From contig NZ_CVRR01000037.1 of NCBI RefSeq assembly GCF_001406815.1, forward strand, positions 153,554 to 217,553: a stretch of 64,000 nucleotides of DNA. The letters are read 5' to 3'. A program made the translations under genes and the position numbers. Below the pieces are notes generated by a model. It saw only the letters and a program-made list of their open reading frames with translations, did not search any database and was not told where the DNA came from. Numbering within the stretch: the first letter of the stretch is position 1; every line of letters begins with the position of its first letter. Positions 40,828 through 50,667 of this stretch are shown one piece after another. Source of the DNA: Roseburia faecis (GTDB taxonomy: Bacteria; Bacillota; Clostridia; Lachnospirales; Lachnospiraceae).

Positions 40828-43167
40828 TTACTCTACATTTTTCAAAGCCTGATCCATCGGAATCTTCTTGATTCTCTGGAAATCAAATACCATAACAATC
40901 AGATATCCGATCAGCACAAATCCAAACATTTTTGCATAACCAATCGGTGTTACGCGAAAAGTGAACCAGCCGCTGTAGGAAAAGAGCATCATCCGCCATG
41001 CCGCGGCCATAACAAGTGTTCCAAGAATCACACTGATGAGATCCGCGATTACAACCACAATACTCGTCGAAAGCAGATACAGACTCGCGATCTCTTTGTT
41101 TTCGTATCCAAGGATTTTTGTCATGGAAATCGCATTTTCATTCTTCTCAATAATCAGTTTCGTCAGAAGATAGATCATAACCGCAGCCAGAAGAATACAA
41201 AGAATCTGGAAATAATTCATGTACGATCCCATCGAATGGTCAAGCTGATCTGCCATCTTTGTAATATCTCTTATCGTGATGGTCGTTGCAATATTTTCCT
41301 CATCAATATCTGTAATCCTGCTGTCGGATAAAAATCCACTGAATTCATTTTCCTTTAAGTCAAATACTTTTCCGTAATTGTCAATCGACATAAAAAGCGC
41401 AAGACTTTGGGACTTGTCATAAAATCCCGCAACTTTAAACTTGTAAGATTTATTTTCATACTTTTCATCCAGCGATACGGTATCGCCAACGGTAAGTCCA
41501 TACTTGTCAGCAAACGAAGTGGAAATATAAACTTCATTTTTCTTGAGCGAACTTAACTTTTTGATCTTTACATAGTTGCTGTTGTCCGCGATTCCATATA
41601 CCGAGATCTCCTCATCAAGCACATCACTCTTTTTTACGAGTGAGGTCATGTTAAACTTTTCGGCATCTTTGTTTTCCGTTGTAATCCGTTTATTATCGTC
41701 ATCTTCATAGGATTTAAGCACATACTGGTATTTTGCAAACATCATGCCATCCGTGTTGCTCTTATAATAATCGAGCGTATCCGGCATGCCCACTGCCATG
41801 GCAAGCATGACCATGATAAAGAAAATACCGACAAATAAAATCAGGTAATTTGTGACATTCTGGAACATGATCCGCAGGCGGAACCGGCCAAAAAAGCTCC
41901 ATCCCGGCAGACGCATGGCTTTTTTATTCTTTGTCTTTTTCAGGTCATGACGCAGAAACTGCAGTGGTGTATGCTGCATCATGCGCACGATCACGATCAG
42001 GTTGACAACCAGCATCAGGATCACCGGAACCACCGTAGTCTTAAAGAATGCATCCGGATTCCAGATCGTGTAATACGTTGGCAGACTGTAACTGTTGTAA
42101 TACATCGATACAACAATATTTTTAAACACCGTATAGCCGAGTATATTTCCGACAATCGCAGCCAGCAGTGTTACAATAACCGGCATGGACAGATAGTGCC
42201 GCACCAGCTCTCCCTTCGTGTAACCGGACGCGCGCAGCGTTCCGATCGCGGAGGACTCTTTTGCAATCGTATTGCTGATCGTCACGGCAAAGATAAATGC
42301 GATGATTACCACAAGGATATCCAGCAGCACACCGCCCATGGCTTTGTCCGATCCCATATCATCGGTTGCAAAATTAATCGCCGGATTGCCATATTTCGGT
42401 GTGTAATCTTCGAGCTCATTGTCCGCAACAACCACCTGTGTGAGCAATGCACGCATAAAATTATCAGAGCTTGTTTTTTCCCCGGCCTCATCCGCAGGCT
42501 CCGTTTCATATTTCCATGCATAAGTATAGTGAATACTCTTGTGCAGCCGGTCGAAACCGTCCTGTGTCACCATTGCCACATCAAATTTCAGTGCATCAAA
42601 CATCAGATCTGTGGTCTTTTCATGTAAGGTGGAGTAATTGACATACGCAAGCAGTCCCACAACCTTATAAGTCTCTCCGGAAACTGTGACGGTATCTCCC
42701 ACCTTTATTCCGACATTGTCGGCGTGCATACGGTCAATGGCAATTTCATCCGCCTTCTGTGGGAAACTTCCCTGCAGCATACATGCCAGGTTGATATCCT
42801 TTGTCTTTGCAAATACGCGGATCGTTCCATCCTTTTTCCCGTCGTTATTATAATCTTCTTCCTCATTTCGGAAAAAGTTTTCATACAATGTTGTCTTTGT
42901 TGCCTTAAAATCCGCTTTTTCACCTGTCTCAATTGCCGAAAGCAAGGTGGCATCTGCCTGTTTTTTTAACTCAAAATGACCGTCTTCCTGTTTGTATTTT
43001 GTCACGCCTTCGTTTGCCGAAGTAATCATACTCTCGTTTGCCACATACATACCGGACACAAAGCCGATCGTGAGCACAAGAAACAGGAATACAACCAGAT
43101 ATTTTTTCCAGTCCCCGATCAGTTCTTTCGGTATTCTCCTGATCAGGGGATTTTTGATTTTTTTCAT
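40828..43167 (-). CDS. FtsX-domain ABC permease (MacB-like)
   Basis: The start at 43167 (MKKIKNPLIRRIPKELIGDW) fits the cytoplasmic start of the family. The ~780-residue protein has two copies of the FtsX unit: membrane helices near residues 20-40 and 280-400, and again near 450-480 and 650-770. Extracellular MacB-like domains lie between them (about 45-270 and 490-640). With the ATPase made from the gene just upstream it forms an exporter or a mechanical transmission complex. A TetR regulator gene lies upstream, suggesting drug or peptide efflux. Confidence 0.85.
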   Translation of the reverse strand: MKKIKNPLIRRIPKELIGDWKKYLVVFLFLVLTIGFVSGMYVANESMITSANEGVTKYKQEDGHFELKKQADATLLSAIETGEKADFKATKTTLYENFFRNEEEDYNNDGKKDGTIRVFAKTKDINLACMLQGSFPQKADEIAIDRMHADNVGIKVGDTVTVSGETYKVVGLLAYVNYSTLHEKTTDLMFDALKFDVAMVTQDGFDRLHKSIHYTYAWKYETEPADEAGEKTSSDNFMRALLTQVVVADNELEDYTPKYGNPAINFATDDMGSDKAMGGVLLDILVVIIAFIFAVTISNTIAKESSAIGTLRASGYTKGELVRHYLSMPVIVTLLAAIVGNILGYTVFKNIVVSMYYNSYSLPTYYTIWNPDAFFKTTVVPVILMLVVNLIVIVRMMQHTPLQFLRHDLKKTKNKKAMRLPGWSFFGRFRLRIMFQNVTNYLILFVGIFFIMVMLAMAVGMPDTLDYYKSNTDGMMFAKYQYVLKSYEDDDNKRITTENKDAEKFNMTSLVKKSDVLDEEISVYGIADNSNYVKIKKLSSLKKNEVYISTSFADKYGLTVGDTVSLDEKYENKSYKFKVAGFYDKSQSLALFMSIDNYGKVFDLKENEFSGFLSDSRITDIDEENIATTITIRDITKMADQLDHSMGSYMNYFQILCILLAAVMIYLLTKLIIEKNENAISMTKILGYENKEIASLYLLSTSIVVVIADLISVILGTLVMAAAWRMMLFSYSGWFTFRVTPIGYAKMFGFVLIGYLIVMVFDFQRIKKIPMDQALKNVE

Positions 43168-43177
43168 AGCAGCCCCC

Positions 43178-43894
43178 TTACCATTCCAGATCTTCCGCGG
43201 ATACCTTGTTTGTATTGATGTCGTTGTGGCGCACCGCACCGTCACGGAGCTTGATCACATGGTCTGCCATATTTTTGATGGCCTCGTTATGCGTTACCAT
43301 AATGATCGTGTTGCCGTATTTTTGATTGACCTCCTCGATCAGTTTTAAGATTTCCTTGGACGTATTGTAGTCAAGTGCTCCCGTTGGCTCATCGCAGAGC
43401 AGGATATCCGGATTTTTTACAATCGCACGGCCGATGGAAACACGCTGCTGCTGGCCGCCGGACAACTGGTTCGGCAGTTTGTAGCGGTGCTCGTAAAGTC
43501 CGAGCGTATGTAACAGATCATCAATATCAAGCGCATTGTCTGACAGATACGCTCCCACTTCGATGTTTTCCTTCACGTTTAGATTTCCAATCAGATTGTA
43601 CATCTGGAATACATAGCCGAGATGCTTTCTGCGGTACTGTGTCAGCTTTTTCTCACTCATATCCTCTAACTTATCGCCGTTGATATTGATGTAACCGGAA
43701 TCGGCGTTATCAATGCCTCCGATGATATTGAGCAGTGTGGATTTTCCGGAACCGGATGGTCCTAACAACACACAGAACTCCCCTTTTGCAACGGAAAAAT
43801 TCATGCCGCGCAGGACTTCCTGACGCGTCTGTCCGCTTCCGAATCCTTTCTTTAAATCTACAATTTCCAAAAACTTCTTTTCTTCTTCTGACAT
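43178..43894 (-). CDS. ABC ATPase of the FtsX/MacB type (LolD family)
   Basis: The 238-residue protein has Walker [19 protein letters not shown], signature [14 protein letters not shown], Walker [17 protein letters not shown] and the switch MVTHNEAI. It is followed 10 bp later by the FtsX permease gene. Confidence 0.92.
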   Translation of the reverse strand: MSEEEKKFLEIVDLKKGFGSGQTRQEVLRGMNFSVAKGEFCVLLGPSGSGKSTLLNIIGGIDNADSGYININGDKLEDMSEKKLTQYRRKHLGYVFQMYNLIGNLNVKENIEVGAYLSDNALDIDDLLHTLGLYEHRYKLPNQLSGGQQQRVSIGRAIVKNPDILLCDEPTGALDYNTSKEILKLIEEVNQKYGNTIIMVTHNEAIKNMADHVIKLRDGAVRHNDINTNKVSAEDLEW

Positions 43895-43928
43895 AGAAAC
43901 TCCCTTTCTTTTTGGTTTTATTTTTCAT

Positions 43929-43940
43929 ACTAATATTAGT
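43929..43940. promoter_or_regulatory. Palindrome in the promoter region of the ABC exporter
   Basis: The perfect 12-bp palindrome ACTAATATTAGT lies between the TetR gene and the ATPase gene, about 35 bp before the ATPase start. It overlaps a possible promoter and is a candidate regulator site. Confidence 0.4.
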
Positions 43941-44075
43941 TTTATCTAACCTCTGGTTCTTTTTTTAGGTCTCCCGCAAAAAGCGAAAGACCTGTGCTTC
44001 TTTTCTAAACCTTTTGTCCAAACGCGGACGATCTGTGCTTCTTTTCCCGACCTTCCGTCAAAACATGCGGACAGC

Positions 44076-44702
44076 CTACGGTCTGACGAGTCCGTACCAG
44101 CCTGCCAGCAGATATTTTACGCCTTTTTCCGCAAACCGCAGTGCTTCTTCCTCGTCATCCATGTGCGTTACCATAAATATAAACATATCGATCTGTGAAT
44201 GGGACATCCAGTGTACAACGCTTTGTTCCACCATCGGCACATGGTAAGCTTTGCACATCGCTTCACAGATAAATGCATTGTGCTCATCCATCTGGTCGAC
44301 CAACCGGTCCGGCATATGTTCCATGCTTGATCCCTGCGCTTTTGTCAGCACTAAAAGCACTTCATCCCGGTAGGTGTACAGTTCATGGACAACCTGTGCG
44401 ACTGCTTCAAAATCGCTGCTGTCATCATGCTCTTTTGCCTTGCCGCTCTCCATCTCCCTGACTTCAAAAGAAAAATGCTCCCGCAGAATTTCATTGAGCC
44501 GATCCATAAAATTTCCTACCACCTCACAGAACAGATCGTCCTTGTCCTGAAAGAAAAAATACAGTGCCCCTGTGGTCACACCCGCCTTCTGGCAGATTCC
44601 GCGGAGAGACGCCCCCACAAACCCTTTTTCCATAAATTCTTTTTTGGCACATTGGATCAGGTGTATCTTCGTCTCGCTGTCATGTATTTTTTTTCCTGCC
44701 AT
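44076..44702 (-). CDS. TetR/AcrR-family transcriptional repressor
   Basis: The start at 44702 (MAGKKIHDSETKIHLIQC) follows AGGGAGCGTACC. Residues 10-60 are the TetR helix-turn-helix (AKKEFMEKGFVGASLRGICQKAGVTTGALYFFFQDKDDLF); the remainder is a helical ligand domain. An operator-like set of inverted repeats lies directly upstream. It is probably the local repressor of itself and of the ABC exporter genes that follow. Confidence 0.88.
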   Translation of the reverse strand: MAGKKIHDSETKIHLIQCAKKEFMEKGFVGASLRGICQKAGVTTGALYFFFQDKDDLFCEVVGNFMDRLNEILREHFSFEVREMESGKAKEHDDSSDFEAVAQVVHELYTYRDEVLLVLTKAQGSSMEHMPDRLVDQMDEHNAFICEAMCKAYHVPMVEQSVVHWMSHSQIDMFIFMVTHMDDEEEALRFAEKGVKYLLAGWYGLVRP

Positions 44703-44725
44703 GGTACGCTCCCTGTAAATAAAAA

Positions 44726-44768
44726 TGTAACATAACGTTGTTATGTTAGATAACACCGTTATGTTACA
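44726..44768. promoter_or_regulatory. Nested operators upstream of the TetR gene
   Basis: TGTAACATAACG (44726-44737) is repeated inverted at 44757-44768, and inside it AACATAAC GTT GTTATGTT (44729-44747) forms a second perfect dyad. Repeated AACATAAC half-sites at 10-20-bp spacing are typical of TetR autoregulation. Confidence 0.7.
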
Positions 44769-44798
44769 TCATTCCCATGTCTATGTCAATAGAAAAAC

Positions 44799-45800
44799 TT
44801 ATGCATTTTTCTGTTTGTGTTTATCATAAGCTGCAAACATGCCGGCAAGCAGTGTTCCGGAAATAGAATGCCAGGTGCAGGAAACTGCGCAGATGATCGC
44901 AGACTCCGGTGTTGCGGAAAACTGTGCGGTCGTTGTGGCAAGGTTTGTTGCCAGTCCCGCATTCTGCATGCCAACTTCGATGGCAATGGTTCTCTTTTTG
45001 GCGGTATTCATGCCAACAAGTTTTCCTGCTCCATAACCAAGCAGATAACCAAGTCCATTGTGAAGAAAAACAGCTACAAAGATTACAGCTCCGGACTGGA
45101 AGAACTTCGCGCCCTGGGAAGATACCACACCACCGACAACACACGCCAGCCCCAGTACTGCCACACCCGGCATAATTTTCTGTAACTCACTGAACATTTT
45201 CTTTTTCCCCAGCAGATAGTTTAAAAGGAAGCCCAGTGCTACCGGAAGAATAACCGTTTCCACAATGGAAACAAGCATTGGCAGTGCCTTGATGGAAATA
45301 TTGGTTCCGCTTGCCAGAAGAGAAACCATAAGTGGTGTCATGATCGGGGAAAGAATCGTGGATACGGTTGTCATTCCCACGGAAAATGCCACATCTCCAC
45401 CACAGAGATACGACATGATATTGGATGACACGCCGCCCGGACAACAACCTACCAGAATGAGTCCCAGTGCAATGCCGGCAGGAAGATGCAGCACTTTCGT
45501 CAGTGCGAATGCCAGAAACGGCATAATCAGATACTGTGCCAGTGCACCAACACAGATATCGAATGGTCTCTGTGCCAGAATCTTAAAATCCTGCGTTGTC
45601 AGTGTCAGACCCATACTGAACATAATAATACCGATGATGATCGACTGACTTGTAAACTTATTGGAAACCGGATCGGTAAATAACTGATGGTTTACCCATC
45701 CCATCATTTCCGGAACGATAAATGTTACTACCGCAATTGCAATTACCACAATTGATGTGTAGTCCGATAACCATTTGCTGAGTTTTTGTAGTGCTTTCAT
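44799..45800 (-). CDS. BASS-family (bile acid:sodium symporter-like) transporter
   Basis: The 333-residue protein has about nine or ten membrane helices and the conserved BASS segments FSMGLTLTTQDFKILAQRP, GLILVGCCPGGVSSNIMSYLCGGDVA (sodium site) and AIEVGMQNAGLATNLA (crossover helix). Bacterial members move pantoate, keto acids, bile acids or other organic anions. Control by a T-box suggests a substrate tied to amino-acid supply, such as an amino-acid precursor; this is inference. Confidence 0.88.
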   Translation of the reverse strand: MKALQKLSKWLSDYTSIVVIAIAVVTFIVPEMMGWVNHQLFTDPVSNKFTSQSIIIGIIMFSMGLTLTTQDFKILAQRPFDICVGALAQYLIMPFLAFALTKVLHLPAGIALGLILVGCCPGGVSSNIMSYLCGGDVAFSVGMTTVSTILSPIMTPLMVSLLASGTNISIKALPMLVSIVETVILPVALGFLLNYLLGKKKMFSELQKIMPGVAVLGLACVVGGVVSSQGAKFFQSGAVIFVAVFLHNGLGYLLGYGAGKLVGMNTAKKRTIAIEVGMQNAGLATNLATTTAQFSATPESAIICAVSCTWHSISGTLLAGMFAAYDKHKQKNA

Positions 45801-45846
45801 AAACTTTTCCTCCTTGGTCTGTTCACTGAAAAACGAATTCAGACAT

Positions 45847-46092
45847 TAAAAAAGCCCCTTCCCAGATACTACTCTGGAAAGGGACGAATAAAATCCGCGT
45901 TACCACCCTGATTCCACAGAAAAACTCTGTGACACTTCACATACCAACATATGCTATCCCATAACGGAGGAAACCGGCGAAGTTTACTCACAGTTGTCTG
46001 CTTTCAGCCCGCTTCTTAGAGAGGATCATCCATATCCGGCTACTACCTGTTCGCACCACCCACAGGCTCTCTGAAAATAACGATAAGATACG
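45847..46092 (-). promoter_or_regulatory. T-box riboswitch controlling the BASS transporter
   Basis: Read on the minus strand the leader has a Stem I closed by AGAGAG (46067-46072) and CTCTCT (46018-46023), with GGGTGGTGCGAACAGG in its distal part. The T-box sequence AGGGTGGTAACGCGG lies at 45896-45909, and a terminator (CCCTTTCCAGA... TCTGGGAAGGGGC then TTTTTT) at 45847-45884. The specifier codon lies in GGATGATCC, just before CTCTCT; AUG, GAU or AUC could each fit and I cannot decide between them. Uncharged tRNA would allow read-through into the transporter gene. Confidence 0.9.
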
Positions 46093-46144
46093 ATGCTGTT
46101 CTCGTCAACGAATTTCGGTGAACAATATTTTCTTTATGTTGCCT

Positions 46145-46172
46145 ATTATAGACTCCTGACAAAATATGTCAA
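46145..46172 (-). promoter_or_regulatory. Promoter of the T-box leader
   Basis: Perfect TTGACA (46167-46172) and TATAAT (46145-46150) boxes on the minus strand are separated by 16 bp. Confidence 0.8.
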
Positions 46173-46273
46173 GAGAAAAATTTTCCATCATCTGCTTTTC
46201 TGATTGACCTCCACGTTTGTTCTTATGGACCATACATTACATCTTTTTCTCTATATGTCCCCACAACTTTTCA

Positions 46274-47182
46274 TCAGTCTTTTTCAAAATGCTGGTAATC
46301 CTTCGAATGTGTCCAGTCCCCACCCCAGGTAAATCCATATCGGGTAAAAAGCTTGTAACACAGATCATCGTGATCGATCTTGTGCGGAAAATCCCCACTC
46401 CGGTCAACATACGCTTCTGCGTTTGCAGGCTCAATCGACAGCTTTCCGTTGACGGTTTTTACATAGGGGTTATAAAGTGTATTGATGTCAACTGCCATGC
46501 CCAGACCGTGTTTTGAGATTGTTGTCGTGTGGGAAATGAAACGGAAATTAAACGCAGAGGAATTGTTATCGCTCATGGATGCCTCATCATCCGCATCGTA
46601 TTCATCCACCAGCCGGACTTTTTCAATGGGATATTCTGCCTCATACAACTGCCTGAAAATGGCAAGGACATCCTCTGCAATGGCTTTATTTACCACAAGT
46701 TCTCCCTCTTTTGTCTGACCGTCAAACCCCATGTGGAGCACATGAAGATAGCGGAGATCTTCCCGCGGTACGGTACAATCTGCCTTGTATGATTTTCCCT
46801 GCATCTTCTCAAAAATGTCGTCCGGGATTTTGGAAATGTAGAACGCTTCCTCTGTGATACTTTTCCCGGTACGGTCCGCATTTTCAACACTTTGTTCTTT
46901 CTGCGTATGATCCGGTTCGTTCATGTTTTGTTTTTTCTCACTCAGTTCTGTCCCTGAAGTCCTGTGATCCTGTTCTTTTTCACTGTTCTCCTGATCCGCA
47001 ACCTCAGACTTTTTTGTGCTTGATTTTTCCGGATGCCGGATCAGACGGCTTCCGGTTACGACTGCGGCGGCTGCAAGTAACACGGCCGCAGTAATGATCA
47101 TTCCTTTTTGTTTTTTCACCAGTTTCTCCTTACTGACACGTTTCCCTTTTCTGTAAACATAAAAATTCATCCGCTTCAACAT
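46274..47182 (-). CDS. M15-family metallopeptidase (D-Ala-D-Ala carboxypeptidase / VanY-like)
   Basis: The 302-residue protein has a basic N-terminus and one membrane helix (GMIITAAVLLAAAAVVTGS), then a low-complexity acidic linker (residues ~55-105). The C-terminal peptidase domain has the zinc ligands SKHGLGMAVDINT (His and Asp) and KDYQHFEKD (His). It should cut peptide bonds in peptidoglycan on the outer face of the membrane. The start could also be Met 5; both leave the helix intact. Confidence 0.8.
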   Translation of the reverse strand: MLKRMNFYVYRKGKRVSKEKLVKKQKGMIITAAVLLAAAAVVTGSRLIRHPEKSSTKKSEVADQENSEKEQDHRTSGTELSEKKQNMNEPDHTQKEQSVENADRTGKSITEEAFYISKIPDDIFEKMQGKSYKADCTVPREDLRYLHVLHMGFDGQTKEGELVVNKAIAEDVLAIFRQLYEAEYPIEKVRLVDEYDADDEASMSDNNSSAFNFRFISHTTTISKHGLGMAVDINTLYNPYVKTVNGKLSIEPANAEAYVDRSGDFPHKIDHDDLCYKLFTRYGFTWGGDWTHSKDYQHFEKD

Positions 47183-47325
47183 GATAACACCGCTAAGCCT
47201 ACGCTATCGAAAAAAGTGTCATGTGAAAGCCCGAAGGCCGCATTTCTGCACGGATGAATTGTGTATATTTTAGCACTGATTTTTGGGATTTGCTATATTT
47301 TCATAACAAAAAATGCATTTTTCTT

Positions 47326-50300
47326 TTAATGCACCCTCGAAAAATAATCCATCAGAATTCCCTTAATATGATTATACCTTCTGGCATAAGAATTCTCCAC
47401 CCGTATAATCTCCATATTGTGTGCCTCACAGATGGCATTTTTCTTCCGGTCGCGCTCCTGCACCACCGCATCCTCAAAATGCTCTTTCCCGTCAAGTTCG
47501 ATTGCCAGAACCGGCAGTTCCTTTTTTCCCTGCTTTTCGTACACAACAAAATCAAAGCGCCCCATATAAAACAGATCATCATATGTCATGTTGTCCTGAA
47601 ACACCTGCGATATGGCAACTTCTTTGTGAATCACATACTTACTCTGGGAAAGCCAGATATTTTCGAGCGCATGCGTCAGGTTTTCAAGAAATGCATTTTC
47701 GGTAGCAGTAGAAAACGGCTGGATGCCAAGTGCACGGGAACTGATATGTTTTTCCGTGATCTCTGACTTCCCGTTGGTTTTGATGTACTGCGCAAGTTCA
47801 TAAAGATCATCGTCTGCCTGTCCTGCATGCAGACGCTCCAGTTCTTTGCTGTCTGCGAGCAGAACAAGTTTGTCTTTCGCCCGTGAGGTTGCAACATTGA
47901 TCAGTTCCTTATTGTTTTTCAGCCACTGATAGGTACCGGCATTGGTGCGGTCGGACAGTGCCGTGGAAAAAAGCACCACATCCTTTTCATCTCCCTGAAA
48001 AGCATGCACCGTTCCACAGACTAAATTTTCGAGGTGGTTTTCTTTGATCGCCTGCTCGATCAGTGCCCGCTGGTTTACAAACGGTGTGATCACCGCGATA
48101 CTTTTGTCCGTGTTCTGCTTCGCGTATGCAATGACCTCGTCTGCTTCCGCCGGAGATGTATTTTTGATCTCGGCACGATCGCTTTTTACATCTACATAGA
48201 CAAGCGGCTCCGGCTCTTTGCTTTTTGAACAGATCTGCAGTTTGGAATTGTAATATTTTTTATTGTTAAATCCAATAATTTCTCTGTTGCAGCGGTAATG
48301 GCTGCGCAAAAGCACTTCATCACTCACCGCATCACATGCCAGATACGTTTTGTAAACCGAATTCTTTCTGTAATCATATTCTTCTGCCACATGATATCGC
48401 CGTCGCAGCTTGCGGTTGGTCAGTTCTCCGAGCAGAATAACCGGATTCAGCTGCTGCGGATCTCCCACAAGCATCAGTTTCTCTCCACGGATAATCGGGA
48501 CAAGAGAGATCGCAACGTTACACTGGCTGGCCTCGTCCATAATAGTCATGTCAAACAACGGCTCCGGTTCCCCGATCTTATGTGCCGATATGCAGGTAGT
48601 GATAATGATTGGAAAAACACGCTGCAGCTTCTTTACATTTTCGGATTTCTGCATGTATTTGTTGAATGCCCGCGCCTGTGTCTCTGGATTTTCTCCAGAA
48701 TCTAAAATCTCCCGCAGTTCCTGATATTTGGGTTCTTCGAGTGTCTTGATATAACGCGCAGACGTATAAAATAAATACTGATAAAATTCTTCTTCGTTGC
48801 GGTCGAGAAGCTGCAGAGCATCCGAATCGGAAATTTCGCCAATCTGGTGGATTCTCTGATCGAGCCTCTGCATCTGGTATCCCTGCAGGTCCATCTGAAA
48901 CGGGAGCAGGTTCATGGCATTTTTGATATGTTCCTGATATTCCATCAGATGCGAAAGTGTCTCTTTCCGCTCCTTTAAATCCAGAATTTCCTCATACTCT
49001 TTCAGTCTCGCAGAAAGACGTTTTGCACGGTCAACCCGGTCATCCTTGCGCTTATCGAGCGTGGATGTATATATTTTTACGGTCTGCACCTGATTGCGCA
49101 GGCGGTTGATGTAGCTGATTGCAGCTTTAACTTTGTCTATATTTCCAAGCCGCAGTACCGGAAACGGAATGGTCTGTCCATGGTACTCAAGATGTGTCAG
49201 TTTTTCAAATACATTGTCGATTGGAACGTTATTGTAGGACGCAAATAAAACGGTCGTATTGTTAAAAAACGCCGTTATTATCGTGTTGATGATCGTATTT
49301 GTTTTTCCCGTGCCCGGTGGCCCCTGTATGTAGGCAAGCGGATATTTCATGGCGTTGTTGATCGCCAGCAGCTGATCCAGATTGATGTTCTGATTGATCA
49401 GTGCAATCGGATACGCCTTGGTGCGGCGCGGCCGTTCTAACAATTCCCCGAAGAAGGCTTTGACTGGATAAGTAACCTGCTGCTTTTCAAACATATCAAG
49501 TATGGCTTTGTACTCGTCATGCAGATTCAGCACTACATCCATCCCAAGCCCCAGCACATACGGCATATCATCTACGACCGGCTTTTGCCCGCCATGACCG
49601 GTAATCGCATCTTTGATTTTTTCCAGATTGTTTTCAAAATCTTCCAGCAGTTCGTACTCGTCCGCATCCAGAAATTTACGCGCATTTTCTGTCTGTCCGT
49701 CAATGCCAAACTGTGTGCAGACTGTGATATCTTCATCCGGCTGAAACACTCTGTTTTTCACATCAAGGTTCAGGTTCCGGTATGCCAGAACATATAGCCC
49801 CTTCGCCGTGTGAATACTCAATACATTGAGTGCCAGTTTCTTAATTCTTAAATTGGTGCTCTTTTTCTTTTCGTGAGACAGGGAATACTGGAAATTTGAC
49901 ACGACCTCCTGAAACTGCTGATCGTTAAGTGCATACCGTCCGTTTTTCACACGATCCCCATCGATATAATGGATCAGATCATAATCGGTGATGTAAGGTG
50001 TCGTATCCATGCGGTTACACAGTTCCAGATAATTTAGTATTTTCAGATTTGCAGAGCTGGAAAAAATAGTTTTATAACGCTCCGGATGCATCTCGATATC
50101 TTCGATCAGCTGCCTGTTTTCCGGACAGTACGTTCCTTCAAGGACTTCCGTGGACAGAATGGAATCCACAAAAATTTTGTCATATTCCCCCAGTGTATAC
50201 ATTCCGAGGTGCAGACCATCTACTTTGAGGGTACGTTTTGCCGGATCAAGATCACGGATTCCAATCCAGTATTTTGTAATCTGATCCGCTTTGTTCCGAT

Positions 50301-50364
50301 ATTCGATTTTCAGCCACTTTCCCTCATGAATCGCCCGGAAAATGTCCCTGCAAATCTGATTCAT
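47326..50364 (-). CDS. WYL-like/superfamily 1 helicase/DUF2726 nuclease fusion protein
   Basis: Residues 1-75 look like a WYL-type domain (IFRAIHEGKWLKIEYRNKADQ; KVDGLHLGMYTLGEY). The helicase core has Walker A GPPGTGKTNTI (about residue 350), motif II TIMDEASQCNVA, motif III LVGDPQQLNPV, and late motifs GTVHAFQGDEKDVVLF and NVATSRAKDKL, as in UPF1/DNA2-type (AAA_11/AAA_12) enzymes. Residues ~890-1012 form a PD-(D/E)XK-like DUF2726 end (YMGRFDFVVYEKQGK, LAIELDGKEHFED). Acting as a helicase-nuclease on DNA or RNA is inferred. The gene stands alone; its neighbours to the left are chromosomal and to the right are mobile debris. Confidence 0.8.
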   Translation of the reverse strand: MNQICRDIFRAIHEGKWLKIEYRNKADQITKYWIGIRDLDPAKRTLKVDGLHLGMYTLGEYDKIFVDSILSTEVLEGTYCPENRQLIEDIEMHPERYKTIFSSSANLKILNYLELCNRMDTTPYITDYDLIHYIDGDRVKNGRYALNDQQFQEVVSNFQYSLSHEKKKSTNLRIKKLALNVLSIHTAKGLYVLAYRNLNLDVKNRVFQPDEDITVCTQFGIDGQTENARKFLDADEYELLEDFENNLEKIKDAITGHGGQKPVVDDMPYVLGLGMDVVLNLHDEYKAILDMFEKQQVTYPVKAFFGELLERPRRTKAYPIALINQNINLDQLLAINNAMKYPLAYIQGPPGTGKTNTIINTIITAFFNNTTVLFASYNNVPIDNVFEKLTHLEYHGQTIPFPVLRLGNIDKVKAAISYINRLRNQVQTVKIYTSTLDKRKDDRVDRAKRLSARLKEYEEILDLKERKETLSHLMEYQEHIKNAMNLLPFQMDLQGYQMQRLDQRIHQIGEISDSDALQLLDRNEEEFYQYLFYTSARYIKTLEEPKYQELREILDSGENPETQARAFNKYMQKSENVKKLQRVFPIIITTCISAHKIGEPEPLFDMTIMDEASQCNVAISLVPIIRGEKLMLVGDPQQLNPVILLGELTNRKLRRRYHVAEEYDYRKNSVYKTYLACDAVSDEVLLRSHYRCNREIIGFNNKKYYNSKLQICSKSKEPEPLVYVDVKSDRAEIKNTSPAEADEVIAYAKQNTDKSIAVITPFVNQRALIEQAIKENHLENLVCGTVHAFQGDEKDVVLFSTALSDRTNAGTYQWLKNNKELINVATSRAKDKLVLLADSKELERLHAGQADDDLYELAQYIKTNGKSEITEKHISSRALGIQPFSTATENAFLENLTHALENIWLSQSKYVIHKEVAISQVFQDNMTYDDLFYMGRFDFVVYEKQGKKELPVLAIELDGKEHFEDAVVQERDRKKNAICEAHNMEIIRVENSYARRYNHIKGILMDYFSRVH

Positions 50365-50442
50365 ACTATGCTCCGTCCTGTTTTACATGATATCTCTATC
50401 ATTCATTATGATGTTCGGACAGAACCTTTGTCAAGCAAATCC

Positions 50443-50667
50443 TCAATTCCCCTTGCTGCTCAAAGGATTACTTCTTGTTTCAAAAAACTGATTGTTATCT
50501 ATGCGTGCGCGGTTTTTGTCGTTGTACATACTGCTCTGCCGGATTGCGGCATTTTCTTTTTCCTGTTCCGGTGTGTTCTCCGCAAAATGTTTTGGTCCTG
50601 CGGTAACCGGATCTGCATCCGTTCCTACAAGCATCGCTGATTTATCCGTATAATTTTTGGGTTTCAT
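50443..50667 (-). CDS. Small polar hypothetical protein
   Basis: The 74-residue protein (MKPKNYTDKSAMLVGTDADP...) is hydrophilic and rich in Asn, Lys and Glu, with no predicted domain. It has a good GGAGGT ribosome site. It overlaps the start of the next gene's end by 4 bp. Function unknown. Confidence 0.45.
   Translation of the reverse strand: MKPKNYTDKSAMLVGTDADPVTAGPKHFAENTPEQEKENAAIRQSSMYNDKNRARIDNNQFFETRSNPLSSKGN

Noticed and set aside
41947..42627. 226-codon plus-strand frame
   Set aside because: Opposite the FtsX permease gene; His/Cys-rich shadow translation.
46018..46030. Specifier codon of the T-box
   Set aside because: AUG, GAU and AUC all fit in the loop by eye, so no amino acid is assigned.
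47183..47325. Possible cyclic-dinucleotide riboswitch before the M15 peptidase gene
   Set aside because: A GGCC..GGGC hairpin is present, but the conserved core of c-di-AMP or c-di-GMP aptamers could not be found.
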